Assembly: GCA_020347565.1 (NCBI GenBank)
Contig: CP070732.1
Coordinates: 1,226,688-1,290,687 of the forward strand
From: Methanobacteriota archaeon
Lineage (GTDB): Archaea > Thermoplasmatota > Thermoplasmata > UBA10834
Length of the DNA stretch: 64,000 nucleotides
Reading direction: 5' to 3'
The notes below the pieces were generated by a model. It saw only the letters and a program-made list of their open reading frames with translations. It did no database searches and was not told where the DNA came from. The position numbers were made by a program, and so were the translations under genes. Position 1 is the stretch's first letter. Every line of letters starts with the position of its first letter. This document shows, piece by piece, positions 8,254 to 16,850 of the stretch.

Positions 8254-8549
8254 CTCTCACGCGTAGCCATCGACCAACAGTCAGAAGGCCGGTCCGGTGA
8301 TGCCCTTCATGGGGTCTTGGAGCTTCTCTGGCGCCAGGCTCTCGCTGATGCGAGGTTCCACGCCGAGGTGTCGGAGCGAGTCGCTTGATGTGCGGGCATC
8401 TCAGCACACAGTCAGTGTCGGTTAGATGACGCCGGGCACGACCTTATTTGATTGTGCAAAAAAGATATAAACCTTGGAATCAATTTGGAATGGCCGGATT
8501 CCAGGGATGTGGACACGCGTGCACGGGGGTGCGGTTGGGAGGCCATTTG
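8254..8549. other. Intergenic region with a promoter
   Basis: No convincing gene. An A-rich TATA element, AAAAAAGATATAAACC at 8458-8473, predicts a transcription start near 8492 for the membrane protein starting at 8550. I saw nothing else in this stretch that I could name. Confidence 0.55.
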
Positions 8550-9029
8550 ATGGCATCATCTGAAGGTGGAAGCAGAATATGTGTGTCGTGCGGCCGGTCC
8601 ATAGCCTTGGACGCGAATGTCTGCGAGCATTGTGGGCATGATTTCAGAGCCCCGGCGAAAGAGGAGAAGCCGAAGACTGTGGTACCAGTGATCGGCGGAG
8701 TGCTCATCATACTCGCAGGTTTGATGGGCCTCGCAATGGGCGGAATACTGGTCGCCATCGACGTCGATGATCTCGACACCTACGGCGTGGATGTGACCGG
8801 CGTGACAGACGTTGTAGAGGACATACTGACTGCGTGCGGCGTAATTGCGATAATCGTGAGCCTTATCGTGCTCCTCGGAGGGTTCTTCGGTGTGACGCGG
8901 AAGCACTGGGGAATCGTCATCGTCGGCGGAGTGCTGGGATTGTTTGTCATAGGACCGTTCTTCCTCGGAAGCGTCCTCTCGCTGATTGGGCTCATACTGG
9001 TCGCCGTCTCGAGGAAGGAGTTCGAATAG
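8550..9029 (+). CDS. Zinc-ribbon membrane protein
   Basis: A 159-residue protein with an N-terminal zinc ribbon (CVSCGRSIALDANVCEHCGH, about residues 11-30) followed by three or four hydrophobic helices (VVPVIGGVLIILAGLMGLAM; ILTACGVIAIIVSLIVLLGG; the VIVGGVLGLFVIGPFFLGSV region). This is the common archaeal layout of a zinc-ribbon head on a small membrane bundle. The ATG at 8550 follows GGGAGG with a seven-base spacer, which decides the start over earlier in-frame ATGs. Function unknown; a stress or membrane-integrity role is only a guess. Monocistronic. Confidence 0.72.
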   Translation: MASSEGGSRICVSCGRSIALDANVCEHCGHDFRAPAKEEKPKTVVPVIGGVLIILAGLMGLAMGGILVAIDVDDLDTYGVDVTGVTDVVEDILTACGVIAIIVSLIVLLGGFFGVTRKHWGIVIVGGVLGLFVIGPFFLGSVLSLIGLILVAVSRKEFE

Positions 9030-9065
9030 ACAAGCTGTCATAGACCCTCAGGCCAAACCCCTTAT

Positions 9066-9605
9066 TCAGTTTTCATTCTCTGCTTCGGAGGTCAGCCGCT
9101 CGAACTCCCTCTCCCACCAGACGATGTAGTTCCTCTCGCCGGCCCCGCGCCTTCGTATGGCGCGCCTGGCCAGGTTGTGCGCCAACGACGCGTGCTCCGT
9201 ATCCCACGCCTCCCTGGTCTTCTTCGACATCACGAGGTAGCTCGGAGAATCGTCGATGTACTTCGGCGGGAGCCTGGATAGGGCGTACAGGTCGCAGGCC
9301 CTCTCACCTCCCGGGACATCCTTGCTGTTGAACTGCGCCAGATGCATCAGCTCGTGGGCGATCGTCCAGTAGGTCGGCGACTTGTAGTCCCCGTTCCTGG
9401 CCTTTCGGACGTCGAGCATGAGCTTGACAGTCCCCTCGTTCGACTGGAACGCGAGGCCGTCGTATGCTCTGGTGAGCCCGATCGTCAGCTCGCGCTTCAT
9501 CTCGGGAAAGTACGGGTGGAGGCGCCTGATCCTCCTTTCGACCTCATCTCTCAGCCGCGGTCCGAGGGTGAGGGCCTTTCTCGTCCACTTGATGTCGAGC
9601 AACAT
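9066..9605 (-). CDS. Putative zinc metallopeptidase-like protein (HExxH)
   Basis: A 179-residue soluble protein with the zincin motif YWTIAHELMHLAQ at about residues 79-91, followed by GGERACDLYAL about eleven residues later, where the glutamate or aspartate could be the third zinc ligand. The compact size and lack of a signal peptide or membrane segment suggest a cytoplasmic enzyme resembling the SprT/minigluzincin group. The N-terminus VERRIRRLHPYFPEMKREL is helical. A TATA-like CATATCATATTG lies about 35 bp upstream. I could not assign a family beyond the motif. A peptidase could act on damaged proteins or DNA-bound proteins, but nothing in the context shows a substrate. Confidence 0.65.
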   Translation of the reverse strand: MLLDIKWTRKALTLGPRLRDEVERRIRRLHPYFPEMKRELTIGLTRAYDGLAFQSNEGTVKLMLDVRKARNGDYKSPTYWTIAHELMHLAQFNSKDVPGGERACDLYALSRLPPKYIDDSPSYLVMSKKTREAWDTEHASLAHNLARRAIRRRGAGERNYIVWWEREFERLTSEAENEN

Positions 9606-9678
9606 TCAGCGCCACACGATAGCTGCTGAGGACAATATGATATGTGCGTTCCGAGGTAGTCCATCCGGTGCGGGTCTG

Positions 9679-10413
9679 TCACTTGACCCGGCCGTCTATG
9701 CCTATCACGACCGAGTCGATGTCCGTCGGGACCCCGGCCCTCTTCGCGGCCTCCTTGGCGAGGGCGAGCAGCCCCCCGCAGCACGGGACCTCCATCATGA
9801 CGACGCTGACCGATCGCGGCCTCGCCTCGCGGAAGATGATCTCGAGCTTGTCCAGGAAAGCCATCTGCTCCTCCAACTTGGGACAGCCGATGACCACTGG
9901 CTTCCCCCGCATGAAAGAGCGGTGGAAGTCAGGGTATGCGAACGGGGCGCAGTCTGCTGCGAGGAGTATGTCGGCGCCCTTGAGGAACGGCGCCTGAGGC
10001 GATATGAGCCTCCACTGCACCGGCCAGCTGACCAGCTCCGACGCCTCATCGCGAGCGGCTTCGTCGGATGCCGTAGACGCCGTGGGCGGGCCGCTCCTCA
10101 GCAACACGGGAACCGCCGACGGGCAGCCGCAGGCGGCGTTGGCGTGCGCCTCCGCCCCAGACTCCGCTCCCTTCCTATCGAGATGTTTCTTGACGGCCTC
10201 TTCATCGAACTCAGGTGCCTCGCGCTCGATTATCTTCAATGCGTCTTCGGGACACTCTCCGATGCAGGCGCCGAGCCCATCGCAGAACACCTCGTTGACG
10301 ACCTTCGCCTTCCCGTCGATTATCTCTAACGCCCCCTCGGCGCATGCTATCACGCACTGGCCGCAACCATTGCATCTGTCCTCGTCGATCTCTATTATCT
10401 TTCGCATGGCCAT
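9679..10413 (-). CDS. Iron-sulfur protein with two N-terminal 4Fe-4S clusters
   Basis: A 244-residue protein beginning with a bacterial-type ferredoxin domain: CNGCGQCVIACAEGAL (about residues 14-29) and CDGLGACIGECPEDAL (44-59). After a charged linker there is an ACGCPSA motif, then a domain with CAPFAYPDF, VVIGCPKLEEQ and EVPCCGGLLALA, whose cysteines may bind another cofactor. This layout occurs in anaerobes next to redox enzymes, but no partner enzyme is adjacent here. GGAGG eight bases before the ATG at 10413 supports that start over the second ATG. Likely a cytoplasmic electron carrier or oxidoreductase subunit. Confidence 0.75.
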   Translation of the reverse strand: MAMRKIIEIDEDRCNGCGQCVIACAEGALEIIDGKAKVVNEVFCDGLGACIGECPEDALKIIEREAPEFDEEAVKKHLDRKGAESGAEAHANAACGCPSAVPVLLRSGPPTASTASDEAARDEASELVSWPVQWRLISPQAPFLKGADILLAADCAPFAYPDFHRSFMRGKPVVIGCPKLEEQMAFLDKLEIIFREARPRSVSVVMMEVPCCGGLLALAKEAAKRAGVPTDIDSVVIGIDGRVK

Positions 10414-10507
10414 TCTATCGGCCTCCGAGCATACCCTGCGTCTACGGTACGGCGCACGACATGCCTATGCGTCATCCCTTACCTGTATGGTATGGGCGCC
10501 GGGCCTG

Positions 10508-11410
10508 CTAGGATCGCGCGCCACCGAACGGCTCCGCGAGCTCCTTCCACCTCACCTTCGACCTCGACTTGTGCAGCCTGTCACCTATGACGCTCGCGGT
10601 GAACGCGACTGGCGGGGCGAGGAACACGATAGTCCCGAGCAGCCCCAACACCCTGCTTATCCTCCTCGCAGCGAAGATTTCCTTCGTGCACATCGTATCG
10701 TCAGGCACGCCGGAGCCGACGAGCGACGCCACGAGCGTGCGCTGAAGGCTGGCCGTTATCAGGGTCGTGAGCCACACGAAGTCCCTGAAAGTCGTGCTCT
10801 CGCCGCCGTAGCTCGTCTCCCTGTTCAGGAGCGCCTTCCTGAGCTCCTCCCCAGTGGCGCCGTCGAAGGTCGTGTAGCCGTCGCCGACCATCATGGGGGC
10901 GTGCGCGTCGCTACCTCCCGTCCTTGCGACGGGGAGGTGCCTGCATATCCTCTGGGCGAGGTCGTTGGCATAGCCGTCCCTGTGGAAGGCGTTGAACATC
11001 TCCACGGCATCCAGCTTCAGCTCGAACAGCCTCTCCTCGACCGAGCTGCAGTGGGAGCTGAAAGGATGAGGGGCCACGGCCACTCCGCCCATCTCGTGTA
11101 TGCGGTCTATGGTTTCTTCGGGGCTCAGCCCCCTCGGTATTGCCTCCGTGACGAAGAGGCCTAGGATTTCCCCTCCTGCAGAAGAGACCTCCTCGCCCAC
11201 GACGACCTCAACATCGGCCCTCACTCGCGCGGCCTTCAGTGCTCCTTCTGTGGTGTCGTGGTCGGTCACGCAGACGACGTCGAGCCCCCGCCTCTCGGCC
11301 GCGCGTACGACATCGGCCGGCTCGCTGACGGCGTCGGGGAACCGCATGAACCTTATCTTGGACATGCCAGAATATTTCGTGTGCGTGTGCAGGTCCGCCT
11401 TGCCAACCAT
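10508..11410 (-). CDS. PHP-domain phosphoesterase with membrane tail
   Basis: The N-terminal 190 residues form a PHP domain: ADLHTHTKYSG holds the first metal-binding histidines, VTDHDTTEGAL the second block, VAVAPHPFSSH the third and RTGGSDAHAP the last, so a trinuclear metal site is intact. The C-terminal third is unusual: TLITASLQRTLVASL and ISRVLGLLGTIVFLAPPVAF look like membrane-associated helices before a basic end. The start at 11410 sits about 27 bp from a TATA-like TTTCTAT, so the transcript may be leaderless; a start at 11455 would precede it. Substrate unknown; related PHP proteins hydrolyse nucleoside or sugar phosphates. A second PHP gene lies at 32.8 kb. Confidence 0.8.
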   Translation of the reverse strand: MVGKADLHTHTKYSGMSKIRFMRFPDAVSEPADVVRAAERRGLDVVCVTDHDTTEGALKAARVRADVEVVVGEEVSSAGGEILGLFVTEAIPRGLSPEETIDRIHEMGGVAVAPHPFSSHCSSVEERLFELKLDAVEMFNAFHRDGYANDLAQRICRHLPVARTGGSDAHAPMMVGDGYTTFDGATGEELRKALLNRETSYGGESTTFRDFVWLTTLITASLQRTLVASLVGSGVPDDTMCTKEIFAARRISRVLGLLGTIVFLAPPVAFTASVIGDRLHKSRSKVRWKELAEPFGGARS

Positions 11411-11465
11411 CCGGAGGCGTAATCTGGCTGAACATAGAAATCCCTTTGCGTCCAACGGGCTCTGG

Positions 11466-11612
11466 TCAGCTTGTCACGGGCGCGACGGCCGCCGGCCGAA
11501 TCGTTGACTCGAGCATGTGCCACGCGAACATCGACGCCACCAAGACGGGCATGGACACGCCTACAAGAGAGATGATCCGGGCGGCCTGGTCGAACGCCGT
11601 ATGAGCCCTCAC
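11466..11612 (-). CDS. Small membrane protein, translationally coupled
   Basis: A 48-residue reading frame starting at a GTG that overlaps the stop codon of the upstream small gene (GTGA). It has one hydrophobic segment, RIISLVGVSMPVLVASMFAW, near the middle. The overlap and order favour a real coupled pair, but the size makes chance possible. The segment faintly resembles a transmembrane part of peptide-transport permeases, so a degenerate remnant is an alternative reading. Confidence 0.35.
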   Translation of the reverse strand: MRAHTAFDQAARIISLVGVSMPVLVASMFAWHMLESTIRPAAVAPVTS

Positions 11613-11824
11613 TGCCGACTTCGTACCGCCAGCGCCGTCACGACGGCTATCACGACTATTACAGCCGCCAACGACCCGGCCTTCGCGGGTGCCTTCTTCA
11701 TTGGCTTCCATAAGCCCATCCTTCCTTCCGATTTGTGTCGGCCCGCAAGCGCATGGTACCTGCGAACCAGTACGGCTTCACACATTTCTTCATGATGCGT
11801 GTTGTCTATATCATCTTCAGCCAT
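11609..11824 (-). CDS. Small tail-anchored membrane protein, unknown
   Basis: A 71-residue frame with a charged, histidine-rich N-terminal half and one C-terminal hydrophobic helix (SLAAVIVVIAVVTALAV) followed by RSRQ. A TATA-like TGTAAATAG near 11885 on this strand would give a leader of about 35 bases. It lies in the divergent region before the C45 hydrolase gene. No family recognised. Confidence 0.4.
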   Translation of the reverse strand: MAEDDIDNTHHEEMCEAVLVRRYHALAGRHKSEGRMGLWKPMKKAPAKAGSLAAVIVVIAVVTALAVRSRQ

Positions 11825-12022
11825 GATTCCGGCGCTTCTGAAGAGCGCTCGACCATGTCGTCCTTCGCCTCTTCTGGCCTATTTACATATGTGTATGAAC
11901 ATAAATCATCGTTTCCGCACGAATCGAGGTGTCAGGCACTTCTCGCCGATGAGGCCCGATTTCTAGAGAACCTATTTCTCGGAAGTCGCTCTTCACCTTG
12001 GATGGCGGGAGGTGAGCCCGGT

Positions 12023-13087
12023 TTGACGAAGGGGAAGCCCAGGGCGTCCTTGAGGACCGTGAGGGCAGAAGGCACCCACAGGGAGATTGGTATCAAGATC
12101 GGCAGGGAGTGTAAGGACATCGCCCGCAGGATAGACCGTCGCATGAAGGCGTACGCCCGCGACTGCTACGGGCGGTCCCCTGCGGAGGAGTTGGCCCGCG
12201 CCAGGAAGGTCCTGCCCGCCTCGCGCAGGTTCGCTCCTGGCTTCGTGGAGGAGCTTGAGGGATACGCTGAGGGCTCGGGCCTCGACTTCGATTCCGTGTT
12301 CGCATCGGTATGCGACCCCGAATGGGAGATGAAGGGGTGTACTGACATTGCCGTGAACGAGCGGTGGACGAGGGACGACTGCGTCTTCGCGGCGCACAAC
12401 GAGGACGTCGAGCCCCACAACTACACCGACATCGTGCTCGCCCGCGTCTTCCCGGACGACGAGCCAGGTTATATAGGTATGAACTACGGCGGCATCATGC
12501 CGACCGTCGCGATGAACGCAGCCGGCATCAGCATGACGGGCAACGCCCTCGAGCCCAACGATGTCCGGCTTGGCATACCGAAGATGGTCGTCGTCAGGGA
12601 GATTCTCAGAGCTGAGGGACTGCACGACGCTCTGAAGCTATCCATGCCCCCTGGCAGGGGCCACAGCTTCAACAACATCGTCTGCGATTCCAATGGGGAG
12701 ATCTACAGCATGGAGGGTTCGGCCACCACCTTCGACGCCCTCTACGCCGAGGACGGTCACCTGGTACACACCAACCACTATGTCTCGCCCCGCATGTGGA
12801 GGTTCGAGTCGGACATGCACACGCGGTTCTCGTCCATCATGCGCTACAACCGAGCCAAGAAGCTACTCAAGAGGGAGTTGGGCGAGGTGACGGTGGCGAC
12901 GTTCAAGAGAATCCTCTCGGATCACGTAGGCCATCCGGAGTCCATATGCCGGCACCCCGACCCGAGGCTCGCGGAGCCGGAGCGGACGCGCACGATATTC
13001 TCGTCCGTCTTCGATCTGACCAACAAGGTCGCATGGGTATGCTACGGCAACCCGTGCGAGGGGATGTACGAGAAGCACGAGCTCTGA
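12023..13087 (+). CDS. C45-family peptidase/acyl-CoA:6-APA acyltransferase-like Ntn hydrolase
   Basis: A 354-residue Ntn hydrolase. The predicted self-cleaving nucleophile is the cysteine in MKGCTDIAV at about residue 106, followed by the oxyanion-region patterns AAHNEDVEPHNY, GMNYGGIMPTVAMNAAGIS and VCDSNGEIYSMEGSA and LVHTNHYVSP, all typical of the acyltransferase/C45 group. Members cleave or form amide bonds of N-acyl amino acids or beta-lactam-like substrates. The start is a TTG with a perfect GGAGGTGA seven bases upstream; the in-frame ATG at 12002 overlaps that site and is less likely. The next gene is a convergent D-aminoacylase, so both may act on N-acyl amino acids. That link is inference. 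Confidence 0.83.
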   Translation: MTKGKPRASLRTVRAEGTHREIGIKIGRECKDIARRIDRRMKAYARDCYGRSPAEELARARKVLPASRRFAPGFVEELEGYAEGSGLDFDSVFASVCDPEWEMKGCTDIAVNERWTRDDCVFAAHNEDVEPHNYTDIVLARVFPDDEPGYIGMNYGGIMPTVAMNAAGISMTGNALEPNDVRLGIPKMVVVREILRAEGLHDALKLSMPPGRGHSFNNIVCDSNGEIYSMEGSATTFDALYAEDGHLVHTNHYVSPRMWRFESDMHTRFSSIMRYNRAKKLLKRELGEVTVATFKRILSDHVGHPESICRHPDPRLAEPERTRTIFSSVFDLTNKVAWVCYGNPCEGMYEKHEL

Positions 13088-13091
13088 CGAC

Positions 13092-14738
13092 TCAACTGTA
13101 GCTGTGTCGCAGGACCTCGCCGGCCCGCACGCTCGTCTGTTCCCCGTCATCGACCGCCACCGACCCGTTGACGATCACGTACGGTATGCCCTCGGGGTAG
13201 TCGTGCGGGTAGTTCTCGTAGGGATGTTCGTGAGGCCATCGGTTGGTCGCCTTGTCCCTAACGCGCGGGAGGTCGATCACGGCTATGTCCGCGACCATCC
13301 CAGGCCTGAGCAGGCCTCGGTCGAACAGCCCTATCTTCTGCGCGGGGAAGCTGGTCATCCTCCTGATGGCATCCTGTAAGGGGAGGATGGGCTCGTCCCT
13401 CACATACCTCTCCAGTATCCCGGGATACTCTCCGAACGCGCAGGGGAAGTACTCCGTCGGGTCGCTCATCGGGCCGGACAGGGACAGGGTCGCGCCATCG
13501 GACGAGAACATCATGTTCTCGTTCTTCATCAGCGCCCTGATGTCCTCCTCCTCTATGTAGTCGAAGATGGCCACGAGCTTGTCCTCGTCTTCCACGATGA
13601 GGTCGAAGTAGGTGTCGAACGGGTCCTGCCTCCTATCGTTCGCTATCTGCTGCACGGTCTTGCCGATCAGGTCCGTCCTGTTCGGCGAGTGCAGTATGAA
13701 TATCCTGTCGAATCTCCCGTGCTTGAGCAGGCCCGACGGCCCGAACGCCGGGAGCCTGTCCTCGATTATCTCGTCCTTGATCCTCTTCCGGTTCTCCGCT
13801 GACCTCAGATGCTCCACGATCTTGTTCGTCGGCAGCTCGCCGAGGTGCTGCGGCAGCGCCCCGCTGAGCTGCGGCGCGAGGTCCGTGTGTACGTCGTTGT
13901 CGATGGTCACGTCGAGCCCGAGCCCCCTCGCCTCCTTGACCAGGCCGAGCGTCTCAGAGGTCCTGCCCGAGGACCCGATCTTGGGACAGTTGTGGGATAT
14001 CTGCACCCTGACGCCCGACTTCTCGCCTATGAGGATCGCCTCCTTGATCGCCTCGATTATCGTCTCGCGCTCGCCCCGTATGTGCGAGGCGTACATGCCC
14101 CCGTACCTCGCGACGACCTTGCACAGCTCGATTATCTCCTTCGTCTCCCCGAAGCAGCTCGGCGGGTAGACGAGCCCGGTGGACATGCCGAAGGCGCCCG
14201 CCCCCATGGCTTCGTCGACAAGGTCCTTCATCACGTCCAGCTCATCGTCGGAGGGCGCCTCTCTCTTCGGCCCCATGGCGGCGGTGCGGACCGCCCCGTG
14301 CGCCACCAGCAGGCCGACGTTGTGCCCGAGCCCTCCCTTCCCGAGGGCTTCGAGGTACTCGCCGAAGGTCCTCCAGGTCGTGTCTATCGCCTTGCCGGCC
14401 CACTCGCCCCAGTAGGTCTTCATGAGCTCCACATGCGGTTCCCGCAAGGGGGCTATGCCCTGACCGCAGTTCCCAGCCAGGTGCGTGGTCACGCCCTGCC
14501 TGAGGGTGCTGTCGCAGCCCCTGAAGGTCATGGCCGATATGTCCGAGTGCGTGTGGATGTCGACGAAGCCGGGACAGACGTACATTCCCTTCGCTTCTAT
14601 CGCCCTCACGCAATCATTGCGGTCTACCCTGCCAACCTTCGCTATTCTCCGGCCGACGATCCCCAGATCCCCTATGTGCCATGGGTTGCCGGCGCCGTCG
14701 ATGATGCGTCCACGCAGTATGCCCAGATCGAACTCCAT
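13092..14738 (-). CDS. N-acyl-D-amino-acid deacylase (amidohydrolase superfamily)
   Basis: Predicted metal-dependent hydrolase of 548 residues that removes the acyl group from N-acyl-D-amino acids. GFVDIHTHSD near residue 60 carries the HxH metal pair, LAGNCGQGIAPL the metal-bridging cysteine typical of D-aminoacylases, MYASHIRGERETI and VQISHNCPK the further histidines, and MMFSSDGATLS the catalytic aspartate region. FPAQKIGLFDRGLLRPGMVA near the C-terminus is the closing beta-sandwich signature. It converges on the Ntn hydrolase gene with only four bases between them. Dihydropyrimidinase-like activity is the main alternative. Confidence 0.88.
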   Translation of the reverse strand: MEFDLGILRGRIIDGAGNPWHIGDLGIVGRRIAKVGRVDRNDCVRAIEAKGMYVCPGFVDIHTHSDISAMTFRGCDSTLRQGVTTHLAGNCGQGIAPLREPHVELMKTYWGEWAGKAIDTTWRTFGEYLEALGKGGLGHNVGLLVAHGAVRTAAMGPKREAPSDDELDVMKDLVDEAMGAGAFGMSTGLVYPPSCFGETKEIIELCKVVARYGGMYASHIRGERETIIEAIKEAILIGEKSGVRVQISHNCPKIGSSGRTSETLGLVKEARGLGLDVTIDNDVHTDLAPQLSGALPQHLGELPTNKIVEHLRSAENRKRIKDEIIEDRLPAFGPSGLLKHGRFDRIFILHSPNRTDLIGKTVQQIANDRRQDPFDTYFDLIVEDEDKLVAIFDYIEEEDIRALMKNENMMFSSDGATLSLSGPMSDPTEYFPCAFGEYPGILERYVRDEPILPLQDAIRRMTSFPAQKIGLFDRGLLRPGMVADIAVIDLPRVRDKATNRWPHEHPYENYPHDYPEGIPYVIVNGSVAVDDGEQTSVRAGEVLRHSYS

Positions 14739-14772
14739 GAGATGACCAAGAACCGGATGTGCGTCCCGATAT

Positions 14773-16047
14773 TTACTGTTCGCTCGGCCGTTGCTCGTCG
14801 AAGAGGTACAGGACCGTCCCCGACCATATCTTGGGGTAGAAGTGGGTCGACTTGTGTGGCATCTTCAGGCCGGCTTTGGCGACGGCCATGACCTGCGCGA
14901 CCGTAGGGGGCTTCACGAACAGGCACATCGCCTGTTCGCCGGATTCGACCGTCCTCCATGCGGAGGGGAAATCGACGACATAGTCTATGTTGACCTTCTT
15001 GTCCAGTTGCTCTGTCGTGAAGCCGAGCATGCCCTTGAGGACCCGCTCCTGGAGGACATAGACCGATAGCGCGTCCAGTGGGCCGTCGCCCGTGATTTCC
15101 TTCGGCTCGGCGAGTGCGATGAGTTCCAGGGACGGGCACCATATCCCGAAGGCCGTCTCTGGCGCGTCCCTGAGGGCGGCCTCCAGCTCCCCGGCCGACC
15201 CGAAGTCTGCGATTCGGAACTCCAGCGGCAGACGGTCTCGAAGCGCCGACAGCTCTCCGGGGCCGACCTCCCTGACCAGTCGGTGGGCCGGGTTGATGAC
15301 GAGCCCCGGGTTCACGAAGCTAACGAGGGTTGCTAGGATGTAGTCATGCGGCCGCCCGTCCTCGTCCGCGTGCCCCTTCGCGCTGCGGTTGCGGTACTCT
15401 ATGGCCGTCTCGTACCTGTGATGCCCGTCGGCTATCAGCGCGGTCTGCTTCTCCAGAAAACCCTGTATCCTCGATATGGTGTCCGATTCGCCTATCCTGA
15501 CGATCCGGTGATGCACCCCACTGCTGTCTATGAACCTGAGGACCTCCTCGGTCTTCCGGCACTCGTCTATGGTCCTCTCGACCTCACCGGTCTGGTCGTC
15601 GTAGAGCATGAATATCTGCTCCGAATCGCCCCTCAGGGCGGACATCAGCGCCAGCCGATCCTCCTTGTGGCTCGGGATGATGTTCTCGTGGGGAAGTATC
15701 TTGCCGTTCGCGGCGTCCTCGAGCCTGACGGCCGCGACGATGCCTGTCCTGACCCTGACGACGCCGTCGTCGCCCTGGAACGTCTGCTCGTACAGGTACA
15801 TGGACTTCTCCGGGTCGCGAACGAGCACGCCATCGTTGAGCCATCGACGGAGGCGCTTCGCCACGGTCCCGTATCCGTCGTCCTCGTCGCCGAGCGTGAG
15901 GTGCGTTATGTTGAGTCTGTCCTCCTTGAGCTTCTTCTCGAGCCGGTTCTCGACGACGTCGTACGGTGGAGCGACGAACCTTCCGACGTCATTTCCGAAC
16001 CGGAGGTTGTTGTAGTACACTGCGTTGAACGGAATGACCCTGACCAA
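14773..16047 (-). CDS. DUF1015 family protein
   Basis: A 424-residue member of the DUF1015 family, recognised by the N-terminal VIPFNAVYYN and FVAPPYDVV, LNITHLTLGD, and the central IADGHHRYETAIEYRN motif. Archaeal relatives of this fold include a free-serine kinase, and some neighbours link the family to serine or phosphoserine metabolism; function here is not established. ATTTATAA at 16086-16093 on the minus strand puts transcription start near 16063, downstream of the ATGs at 16074 and 16071, so the TTG at 16047 is the best start. It lies between the D-aminoacylase and the rubrerythrin-like gene on the same strand but has its own promoter. Confidence 0.82.
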   Translation of the reverse strand: MVRVIPFNAVYYNNLRFGNDVGRFVAPPYDVVENRLEKKLKEDRLNITHLTLGDEDDGYGTVAKRLRRWLNDGVLVRDPEKSMYLYEQTFQGDDGVVRVRTGIVAAVRLEDAANGKILPHENIIPSHKEDRLALMSALRGDSEQIFMLYDDQTGEVERTIDECRKTEEVLRFIDSSGVHHRIVRIGESDTISRIQGFLEKQTALIADGHHRYETAIEYRNRSAKGHADEDGRPHDYILATLVSFVNPGLVINPAHRLVREVGPGELSALRDRLPLEFRIADFGSAGELEAALRDAPETAFGIWCPSLELIALAEPKEITGDGPLDALSVYVLQERVLKGMLGFTTEQLDKKVNIDYVVDFPSAWRTVESGEQAMCLFVKPPTVAQVMAVAKAGLKMPHKSTHFYPKIWSGTVLYLFDEQRPSEQ

Positions 16048-16131
16048 AGGACAACCCCTGCCATGACGCATCATCCGGTACTCGCTTATAAATGATTAGG
16101 TCTGGCGCATGCGCATCTCCGGATGCAGGCC

Positions 16132-16620
16132 TCATCCTTCCAGTATGGGCACGTACCCGTACCACACGCCGTCTTCCTGGAGGTGCTCGAGGTTCTCCTG
16201 GAGAAGCTCCAGGTGCTCCCTCTCCATCTTGGCCAGCATGGCGAAGGTCTCTTTCAGCCCGCCCTCAGCCACCTCGGCCTGTTCGGAGTAGAAATCGATC
16301 GAGCGCTGTTCCGTCTCGATACCGAGCTTGATGGCCGAGATGGCGTCTTTGGTCTCGATCGAGTTCCTGAGGATGCTGTGAGGGAATATCTTCGCTAACC
16401 CCTCTTCGAGCATCTCCCGCGGCGGGAGCTCGGCCGATGCGCCTTGCGCCTCCAGCTCCTTCGTCAGTATCGCCGCGTGCTCCTCCTCGTCGTGGGCAAG
16501 CCCCTTCATGAGGGCCTTCGCCTTCGTGTCAGCCACAAGCTCATGGAATCTCAAGTAGTACTCTCTTCCGAAGCGTTCGAACTCTATTGCGGCCGCGAGC
16601 ACGAGATTTATCCCTTCCAT
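16132..16620 (-). CDS. Rubrerythrin-like di-iron ferritin-superfamily protein
   Basis: A 162-residue four-helix protein with di-iron ligands: AIEFERFGREYY (helix 1), GLAHDEEEHAAIL (helix 2 ExxEH), KLGIETEQRSIDFY (helix 3) and MEREHLELLQENL (helix 4 ExxH). There is no C-terminal rubredoxin domain, so it is the short sulerythrin or erythrin type. Members reduce peroxide in anaerobes. Its promoter is covered by a perfect inverted repeat, described separately, which suggests control by a repressor, perhaps redox or metal responsive. Monocistronic; the divergent neighbour is a sensor kinase. Confidence 0.87.
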   Translation of the reverse strand: MEGINLVLAAAIEFERFGREYYLRFHELVADTKAKALMKGLAHDEEEHAAILTKELEAQGASAELPPREMLEEGLAKIFPHSILRNSIETKDAISAIKLGIETEQRSIDFYSEQAEVAEGGLKETFAMLAKMEREHLELLQENLEHLQEDGVWYGYVPILEG

Positions 16621-16662
16621 GCAATCACACCCGCGTTGGGCAGTGAGATGGTAACATACAAC

Positions 16663-16678
16663 ACAGTTAATAAACTGT
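16663..16678 (-). promoter_or_regulatory. Palindromic operator-like site over the rubrerythrin TATA element
   Basis: ACAGTT-AATA-AACTGT, six-base perfect arms with a four-base spacer. On the minus strand the centre (TTTATTAA) is the only good TATA element for the rubrerythrin-like gene whose ATG is at 16620. A repressor bound here would block TBP. Which protein binds is unknown. Confidence 0.6.
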
Positions 16679-16733
16679 TATGCCGGCCCTCGGGGGTGGC
16701 CGGACGTACTTCACGCCCCGTCCCCGACGCTGA

Positions 16734-16744
16734 ATTTATTATAG
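16734..16744 (+). promoter_or_regulatory. TATA element of the sensor-kinase gene
   Basis: TTTATTATA on the plus strand about 110 bases before the GTG start at 16851. Predicted transcription start is near 16765, giving a leader of about 85 bases. Confidence 0.4.
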
Positions 16745-16850
16745 ACGTCGACCCAATTACACCATCAATACGCCACCGCGGCTATCCCTGAAGTCTGATG
16801 CGTCGATCAGGCATGCCGACGATTCCTCCCTGGTTTCGAGGGTAGATCAC

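Noticed and set aside
11466..11612. Segment resembling a transmembrane part of peptide ABC permeases (RIISLVGVSMPVLVASMF)
   Set aside because: The similarity covers about 20 hydrophobic residues only and there are no flanking permease motifs; listed instead as a doubtful small membrane protein.
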